From Platycnemis pennipes (lineage: Eukaryota; Arthropoda; Insecta; Odonata; Platycnemididae): a DNA stretch of 64,000 nt. The DNA lies in assembly GCA_933228895.1 (NCBI GenBank), contig OW121857.1, positions 76,007,672 through 76,071,671 of the forward strand. Reading direction: 5' to 3'. The position numbers and the translations under genes were made by a program. Numbering within the stretch: position 1 is the stretch's first letter; the number at the start of each line of letters is the position of its first letter. The notes under the pieces are model-generated. The model ran no database searches. It saw only the letters and a list, made by a program, of their open reading frames with translations, and was not told the origin of the DNA. Below, piece after piece: positions 57,961-64,000 of the stretch.

Positions 57961-58005
57961 CATAAGTGTACACTGGGGTCCGCTGGACCCTAGTGTACAC
58001 TTATG
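57961..58005. repeat. 45-bp palindrome in the piggyBac right end
   Basis: CATAAGTGTACACTGGGGTCC pairs with GGACCCTAGTGTACACTTATG with one mismatch around a two- to three-base loop. Together with the GGGGTCC hairpin at 55968 it probably marks transposase binding or a structural subterminal signal. Confidence 0.85.
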
Positions 58006-58509
58006 ATTCTCCCAGGAAGTGTGCATTTCTAGGGTTAATAACAGGTGCCAAGGGGACCACTGTTTAACGTCCCATCCGACGGACGAGTATTGAATCTGAA
58101 ATGTCTTCCACCTGGCACTCAAGTAGGGAACAGGGACCAGAGACCAGCCACGACACCAACCCGATCCCCGACAACATCATGGGCAGCATAGGAACGGGAC
58201 AGGTATCTAGGTGAAACATTTTAGGAGCAGTCTGTAATTCTTTAAAAATGTGTCAACATTACCATCCCTAATATCCAGGTAAATATAATTAGAAAAAGCC
58301 ATTCCAACCAGCACTCGCTGCATTAAGATACAGATGCTAACCATATAGTTGCACGTAGCTCTCAAACCTTACATGTTCCCATGAAATATTCTTATTTTAG
58401 CTATTAGAAGCGTGTAGACAGTGCATGTTTGATGATACTCATCCTTTGCCGAGCAACCTTGCGGGTAGTTCGCAGGGTGTTACGTAGATGCAGTTGTATT
58501 CACTATTCG

Positions 58510-58880
58510 GGTTTGGCGACCAGCCTGAGTCTGCTCTTACGAAAGGCGCCAGGAATTCAAACTAATATCATGTCTTACAGGGTACTTTATGGATAACAAA
58601 ACGCTGCGATTATTTTGTGCCGTATTCTCAACATCTACAACCATAGTATCATTAGGTAATCGGTGGAGCGATCGACAGCTTATAATATTTTCTCCAATTC
58701 GAATTCGCGGATATGTGGCTGAAGAAAGGAATATTGCATGGAGTAAAGGAAGGGAGGAAATAAACCCGGCATAAGCCTTCTCTTAACTACATACGCCAAG
58801 TGTTCCATGGCTTAAGGTCCCATCTAACGGACGGAGCACAGTACTTGAAATGATTTCCACAAAGGACTCAACTACGGACT
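58510..58880 (+). repeat. repeat A, third copy, interrupted
   Basis: 58515-58552 (GCGACCAGCCTGAGTCTGCT...GGCGCCAG) and 58793-58880 (CGCCAAGTGTTCCATGG, CATCTAACGGACGGAGCAC, AGTACTTGAAATGATTTCC) correspond to consecutive parts of the intact copy at 46304-46482. About 240 bp of unrelated sequence lies between them, with CGCCA repeated on both sides, as expected for a further insertion. Confidence 0.45.
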
Positions 58881-58889
58881 GAGATACTT

Positions 58890-59828
58890 ATGATACATCT
58901 CTGACATTACCGTAAATCAAACTAGGCTATCGAAAAATGGGAAGATGTCGCTATACCCACCTTACAAATCCAATCTCGATTTTATTTTATTATCAAAATA
59001 ATGTGGTAATGATGCTCGCGTTTTAAACGATCCTCTGTACATTAAATGGACTCCACCCATTAATCTTGTTAAATAGTTCCGTTGAGGTAATTGTCTTAAA
59101 TAAAATTTGTATCTTCGGGTAGCCTATTCTAGATTTATTATTGCCATACTGCGTATTCCTAATGATCAATAAAAATAAAGCTCGTTTTATGGTAGTAGTC
59201 GTTATTTTTTTCCTCGAATGTTCCATCATTCATCACTAATGGATAGGCTTCTCCCGGAATCAACTGTTCGTAAGCTCGCAACCCATCTCCACACACGTTA
59301 AAACCCGACCCTATCATTTCCAGAATTTATTTCTTTACTGCCAGAGGGAGGCAAAGGGTAGGGCGAGAGAGGATGGTTTGGAAGCGGCGGATATTCTCCT
59401 CACTTTGTCCGATACAAAAATGTAAAATCTGAAGAGTGGTACAAAAATAAAAGATAAAGCGCACAAAGTTCGCGAGGCGGAAAAATTATTTGCGAAACTT
59501 GCATGTGTTTTTTGAGGGCGTACGTTTGGAAACGGGTCGTTTTTCTCTTCACCCCATTCTTCCGCATCCTATGATACAAAAAGAGGAACAAAGGAACGTC
59601 GAAAAAAGAGGACCTTTCCGACGGGGAGTAACAATATTTTCTTTATACTTTTCTCTTAGCGAAGATATCAAACGGTAATTCCTCTTTTATCACTGAGCTA
59701 ATTCCGCCACCGCTAAGATAGCTCACCGAAATTTGGTATTCAGTGTTCAATTTCGTCCTCCACAATTCGCACAAGGGTCCATTTTGGGGAAAGCCACCGC
59801 ATTACTTTCTTTTTCCAAACCCACTTTC
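58890..59828. other. no gene recognised
   Basis: AT-rich sequence; small frames on both strands are unrecognised. Confidence 0.4.
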
Positions 59829-60690
59829 ATCACCATCATTAGTCAACAATCCTAGGAATGGCGTGACGCACACTGAAATCTTCTATCGGCTAATTTTCAA
59901 ATTGACCTATTTCTTCTCTTTCACATCCTTCATCACTTACTCTATAAATATCTCATACGAGGCCGTCCTTTGCCGACCTTCCCGTTCAAATCCCTCGATA
60001 ATTGTCTTCATAAGTCCAACATGTCTCGTGATGTGGCCGATTAAGATGTCCAGTTTCCTTTTAAGAGTATTCAGAAGACTTCTCTTCTTAAGACTTCCTC
60101 GTTACTTACTCGGTTGATCCATTTATTCTCATCATTCTTCTGTAGCACCTCATTTCGAATGATTCCAGCCATTTCTTCTCCGCACTGTCATCATTCATAT
60201 CAAATAGGACGGAAGGCGTTACTTTGTGGAATTTAGTTATAGCCATGGTAACGAATAAAATAAAACCTTAAGTCAATTCCACAAAACCTTCAATCAACCG
60301 ACCTAGGTTTTGATAATATTGTTGTCATTCTCAAGACCTTAACCTTGGTCTTGACCTTGAGAATGACAACAATTGCCGAAACCTAGGTCGGTTTATTGAA
60401 AGTTGTGTGGAATTGAATAAAGGTTTTATTTCATTCATTGCCACGAATGTCATCATCCATGTCTCACTGTCATAAAGAAACATGCTCCAGATATACGTTC
60501 TTATGAATTGTTTCCTTAGCTGCACTCTTGTATTTCCAGCTGCAAGTAGAATCTTCTTTTAATAGAATACCCTTTTTGCCTGGGCTATTCTGCTGACAAT
60601 TTTGTTTTACTCTGTAAATGGTTGGTTACTTGGTTTCCCAGGTAGCATAACTCACTTTATTTTCTCTAATCTGTGGTTTCCAGTCAATAT
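59829..60690 (-). mobile_element. RTE-type LINE fragment split by an inverted-repeat element
   Basis: On the minus strand the copy runs from about 60690 (near GNHRLEKI, matching the EVKEFCYLG region) through the KRAFYQKK and LAAGNT equivalents and IRTYIWSMFLYDSETWM (60500-60450). After an interruption it continues with the KWLESFEMRCYRRM and KWINRVSNEEVL equivalents to the CCTAGGATTGTTGACTAATG end and a short GATGGTG tail at 59830. Numerous indels show it is an old copy. Confidence 0.82.
60186..60460. mobile_element. inverted-repeat element nested in an RTE copy, 13-bp TSD
   Basis: TGTCATCAT(T/C)CAT at 60186-60198 and 60448-60460 duplicates LINE sequence, so the boundaries are exact and the inserted unit is 60199-60447 (249 bp). 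Arms at about 60242-60338 and 60355-60447 are reverse complements, with GACCTAGGTTTTGATAAT on the left and ATTGCCGAAACCTAGGTCGG on the right. The right arm reads CTTGAGAATGAC...GCCGAAACC, a degraded form of the hammerhead-like motif. A one-sided unpaired extension occupies 60199-60241. No coding capacity. Confidence 0.8.
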
Positions 60691-60699
60691 CCATACTAG

Positions 60700-61915
60700 A
60701 CGCTTCAGTAGGGTAGAAATGGTACAATTATGGAGGGGTGTAGAGAAATTAGGCGTCGTCTTCGCCTAATGTAAGTGCTGGAGGAAAAATACAAAATTCA
60801 CCTAATAAATGAGGAAAATACTTAAAATATGGAAAATTAACTGGCAAGAAAATCAATGCATATTGCCAGAGCTGAATTGTGTGAGCCAGAGCTGAAAGAT
60901 AGTGAACAATTATAATGTTCCGGGTTTTCAAGCGATTTGTCAAGAATCATAACCTGGAGTTCACTCTTGTTTTTACTCATGACTTCTAGATTTACCCGTA
61001 AAAGTACACGGTAAAATCGATTTGACAGTATGCAGTATTATTTTATTTTCGAAAACTATATTATTACTCACTATTCCACAAATAATGGGCATTAGCCATA
61101 AGTAAGATAAATCCCTTAAGAACCTATTTCTTACAAAAAATTTATATTGTTCCACGAAACAGGTAATTTGTATTCAAAAACTTAAATGAAATACACCAAT
61201 ATTTGGTAACATTTCGCTGTTTTGCAAAAACCTTCAACTTTGACTTCAACCTTTCAAAACCAAGAGCTTTGTACTAATGAGAGTACATTCGAATTATATA
61301 TGCTTACAAGAAATGAACGGGAAAGAGGGCTTGCATGCCATCAGAAGAAAAATATTGCTAATTTGTAAATCAACCGTGGAATCAGCGAAGAAATTGAGGT
61401 GGGTAGATGGGTTGAGATGCTGCAGGCGGCTAGGAGGAAATAACCTTGCTTTAAAAAATAATAATTTGGAAGTAATCCCACAGAAACTCGTTGCCCAAAC
61501 ATGTAACTGTCATGTGAATCGTCATTTTAAATGTATTTAACTTACTCAGGATGCACCTAGAGCCACCGTCGATGGCCAGTGAGAAATTGCCGCCAAAAAT
61601 TATTTTTTTGTTTCATACTGGTAAATGAATATTTAATTTTTACCAGGACTCCTACATCTCATACAATGTGCCTTTGTTTCCCCCCTTACCTCCTTTCTCT
61701 CATCTTTCTACCCCGTTTACCTGATTCCCTTCCCACAATCACATCTTTCAAAACAACCTCGGTAATATATAAATTATAACTTGATAAGAATTTCACAAAC
61801 TACCAGGCCAAAACATGTAAGCTGCCATGAGACTCATATTATTAGATGCAATAAACAGATTTAGGTTGTTTATTTAATTCATTGATAGTGTCGGTTGGTC
61901 TAATGAAATAATTAT
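60700..61915. other. no gene recognised
   Basis: AT-rich sequence. The 87-codon frame at 61277-61540 has no recognised domain. Confidence 0.4.
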
Positions 61916-63064
61916 CGCAATGCGGATATGACTAATGGTTTCGGGTTTAACTATGTGGAACCTTTCCATATCGGATATTTCCTCCAAATCACAACTCCAC
62001 CCTCAAACGCTCGGCCCGTTTTTCACTTCTCTCCCCATCTGACCCCCACTGACCACTGCTTCTTATATGTGCATACGGTTTATAATTTCTGGACCCAGCT
62101 CTGAAGAAGCAAGAATTAGGAAAGGCGTGAGACAAGGCTGGGCACTGTCTCCCATAATTTTTAATGTTTACATCGAGTGAGCCATCAGTGAATACAAGGA
62201 GAAGTGTTCTGAAGTGAACATCCACGGAGAAACAATCAGCATACTACAATTCGCTAATGACATAGCTCTCATAGTAGAGGCAGAGAAGGATCTGAATAAG
62301 ACTCTAATAACCATGGAAAGGACAACCAGACATCAGATGAAGATCAATAAGAAGAGCACTGAAGAGGAACGAGTGGGAAGGGAATAAGATGAGGACAAAA
62401 CCAAATTTATACTAGGAAAGCAGAAAGTGGAAGAGGTGAAAGAGTTATGTTACCTGCGAAGCAGAGTAACCAACGATGGACGAAGGAAGAAAGAAACACC
62501 CAGTAGAATAGCCCAGGCAAAAAGGGCATTCTATCAAAAGAAGAATCTACTTACAGCTGGAAGTACAAGCTTAGAAGTAAGGAAGCAATTCATCAGAACG
62601 TATATCTGGAGCGTGTTTCTTTACGGCAGTTAGGCATGAACGATGACAGCAGCGGAGAAGAAAAGGGTGGAAGCATTCGGAATATGATGCTACCGAAGAA
62701 TGATGAAAATAAAATGGATCGACCGAGTGACAAATGAAGAAGTCCTAAGAAGAGTGGGAGAAAGTGAAGTCTGCTGAAAACTATAAAAAGAAGACGGGAC
62801 AACCTAATCGGCCATATCTTAAGACATGATGGCCTGATGAAGACAATCGTCGAAGGAAAATTAGACGGGAAGAATGGAAAAGGCAGGTCTCGTATCAGTT
62901 ATATAGAACAGGGCGTAAAGGACGTGAAAGAGAGGAACTATGTTAATATGAAGAGATTGGCCGAGAGAAGAATCGAGTAGAGGATTGCGTCAAACCAATC
63001 CTAGGATTGTTGACACATGCTGGACCGTCAAAGAGAATTTTTTAATATTTCCGCAATGCGGATA
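61916..63064 (+). mobile_element. RTE-type LINE fragment, possibly bracketed by a 13-bp repeat
   Basis: RTE sequence runs from about 62085 (SGPSSEEARIRKGVRQGWAL) through an altered FANDIALIVE (normally FADD) at about 62250, EVKELCYLRSRVTNDGRRKK (62430-62490), KRAFYQKKNLLTAGSTSLEV, NEEVLRRVGE and [16 protein letters not shown] to CCTAGGATTGTTGACA at 63014. Several stops and frame shifts are present and the GAT tail is lost. CGCAATGCGGATA at 61916-61928 and 63052-63064 could be its target-site duplication, but about 155 bp of non-RTE sequence on the left and 38 bp on the right lie inside it. Confidence 0.8.
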
Positions 63065-64000
63065 AATCCATTGAGGAATCCATCGAGATGCAACTGGAAA
63101 TGAAGTGACAGCCTACGTAAGGAATAAACCTACGTCTCCATCTTCCATTACTCAACACTACCGCCTCTTAAACCCAATCCCTTATATCCACTCTCCCCCT
63201 TCAGGTTCTCGATTTTACCCTAATTAAGCGATTTGTCGACGAAAATGGTGGAGAGGGGTTTAGATTGGAGAGGATGAGTTCTCCCCGTTTCATAGCCCGC
63301 CAGCGATTTGATGATTCATTGGAGTGAGGCCTTGGATGAGGGGAGGAACGGAGACCTTCATAGGGGGTTTGGAGGGTAGACCTGGCGTTTGGATGATTCA
63401 AGGAACATGGGTGGAGAGAGGAGAGTTCGAAGAAGGCAACTGCGCGAACCGTAGGATGACAGGTGACACGAGATTAAGCGGAATATGACGTCGCTCCGAA
63501 TCCTTAACACACACTTCTCCCCCTGCTATCAAGGAGGCTAGAGATCAAGGAGAGGGGTGAGACACGGTTCTCCAAGAAGGAAGGGATTTTTGCGGAGTCA
63601 CGTGGAAAGAAGGGAGGGCAAGAGGTCATGGGAGGGGGACCAATTGGTGAGATTGGAACAGATCCGGTACCCGCCACCTTTTATGCCCCCCGGTGGAATT
63701 ACGAATTGCGAATTACTGCGGACGGTATGGGACTACGGCAGCAAGAACCGACATGATTTAAGATCCGCATGACTACCGGAAATTTTAGAGCGCATATAAT
63801 CAGACCTCACAAAATCAATGCCAAAAATACTTTCGTCACCTTTTCAAGAATTATAAAGGTATTAGAAGGATAGATAAGGAATATTGAATCTAAAAATAAC
63901 TACGAGGAATAAAAACTGGTCCAAATATATGCTATTTGGACAAATTTGATTCTAAAGGTGTGAAAGATTGGTGAAAATTGGTTCTGGAACATGTGAAGGT
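63065..64000. other. no gene recognised
   Basis: Mixed sequence with a purine-rich stretch at about 63240-63440 and 63540-63660. Small frames at 63201-63401 and 63557-63772 follow the skew. Confidence 0.4.

Larger units (their letters stand above)
55925..58038 (+). mobile_element. piggyBac-type DNA transposon, internally deleted
   Basis: The right end reads CATTTCTAGGG followed by TTAA (58035-58038), the CCCTAGAAA/TTAA terminus typical of piggyBac. A TTAA at 55925-55928 is the best left end, but the bases after it do not match CCCTAGAAA well, so the left end is degraded or misplaced. GGGGTCC-ACT-GGACCCC near the left end (55968-55984) and GGGGTCCGCTGGACCC in a 45-bp palindrome near the right end (57961-58005) are matching subterminal hairpins. 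A broken transposase lies between them. Confidence 0.75.
55819..58180 (+). mobile_element. repeat A copy nested in the CR1-like LINE, itself holding a piggyBac
   Basis: AACATAAT (55819-55826) and AACATCAT (58173-58180) look like an aged duplication of LINE sequence. Inside, 55840-55924 has CCGACAGCTGAGGTCATTTG, and 58039-58172 has GGTGCCAAGGGGACC and CATCCGACGGACGAG: the two halves of the repeat seen intact at 46304-46482. The piggyBac occupies the middle. The outer ends of repeat A extend further here than in the 46304 copy. Confidence 0.65.
55325..58495 (+). mobile_element. CR1/Jockey-type LINE copy split by two later insertions
   Basis: The LINE appears in three pieces. 55325-55397 (GAGGGAGATAAATTGTCGTA...TTTTCCAGCGTATCAT) matches the reference copy at 45070-45125. 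55814-55826 (ATGATAACATAAT) continues it, matching ATGAGAGCACAAT. 58181-58495 resumes at GGGCAGCATAGGAACGGGAC, matching AGGCAGCGTAGCAAAGGGAT, and runs to the 3' end (GCAGGGTGTTACGTAGATGC). An RTE copy sits in the first gap and repeat A with a piggyBac in the second, each bracketed by a duplication of LINE sequence. Confidence 0.85.

Noticed and set aside
1..64000. CRISPR array, integron, operon or other prokaryotic system
   Set aside because: No regularly spaced direct repeats, no dense gene packing, and eukaryotic transposons throughout.
1..64000. Telomeric TTAGG arrays or ribosomal RNA genes
   Set aside because: No tandem telomeric repeat or conserved rRNA segment was seen.

Overview
The window looks like repeat-rich, non-coding nuclear DNA from an animal, most likely an arthropod. 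It is AT-rich overall with a few CpG-dense islets. It has no bacterial-style gene packing, operons or ribosome-binding sites. Almost every recognisable coding fragment belongs to a transposable element: an RTE-type LINE, a CR1/Jockey-type LINE, a Helitron, a piggyBac and Penelope-like remnants. The arthropod placement rests on this mix and is only an inference. No complete host gene was found. Three short open stretches (15865-16242 plus, 19996-20250 minus, 25709-25897 minus) could be host exons, but I cannot name a product for any of them.

Layout. 1-5000: mostly anonymous sequence with two CR1-like 3' tails and purine-rich blocks. 5022-6140: an inverted-repeat element and a solo hammerhead-like motif. 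8870-15000: GC/CpG-rich islets with a long unassigned ORF and a strong splice-donor match, the best place for a promoter or 5' exon. 15000-19000: two CR1-like copies. 20336-22235: a second inverted-repeat element and an RTE-type fragment. 22240-29890: mostly anonymous AT-rich DNA. 29893-31440: two RTE copies converging tail to tail. 34965-35395: a SINE-like unit. 40651-45383: a third inverted-repeat element, a MITE, a 436-bp element with terminal inverted repeats, and CR1-like copies. 46304-48363: a short interspersed repeat and an internally deleted Helitron. 50150-50790: two CR1-like copies tail to tail. 52291-53450: the best-preserved RTE copy, with target-site duplications. 55325-58495: a four-level nest in which a CR1-like copy holds an RTE fragment and, separately, a short repeat that itself holds a piggyBac. 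59829-60690: an RTE copy split by a fourth inverted-repeat element. 61916-63064: a last RTE copy bracketed by a 13-bp direct repeat.

The most interesting signal is a set of four inverted-repeat elements at 5036-5235, 20348-20480, 40664-40978 and 60199-60447. Each consists of two head-to-head arms plus an unpaired one-sided extension of about 28-48 nt, bracketed by 12-14 bp direct repeats. Three carry versions of the CTGANGA / hairpin / GAAAC core associated with hammerhead ribozymes of Penelope-like retroelements; the match is exact only in one arm of the 40664 element. Two further solo motifs occur at 6098 and 27880. None of the four contains a reverse transcriptase. The second notable point is that the nested junctions give a readable insertion chronology.
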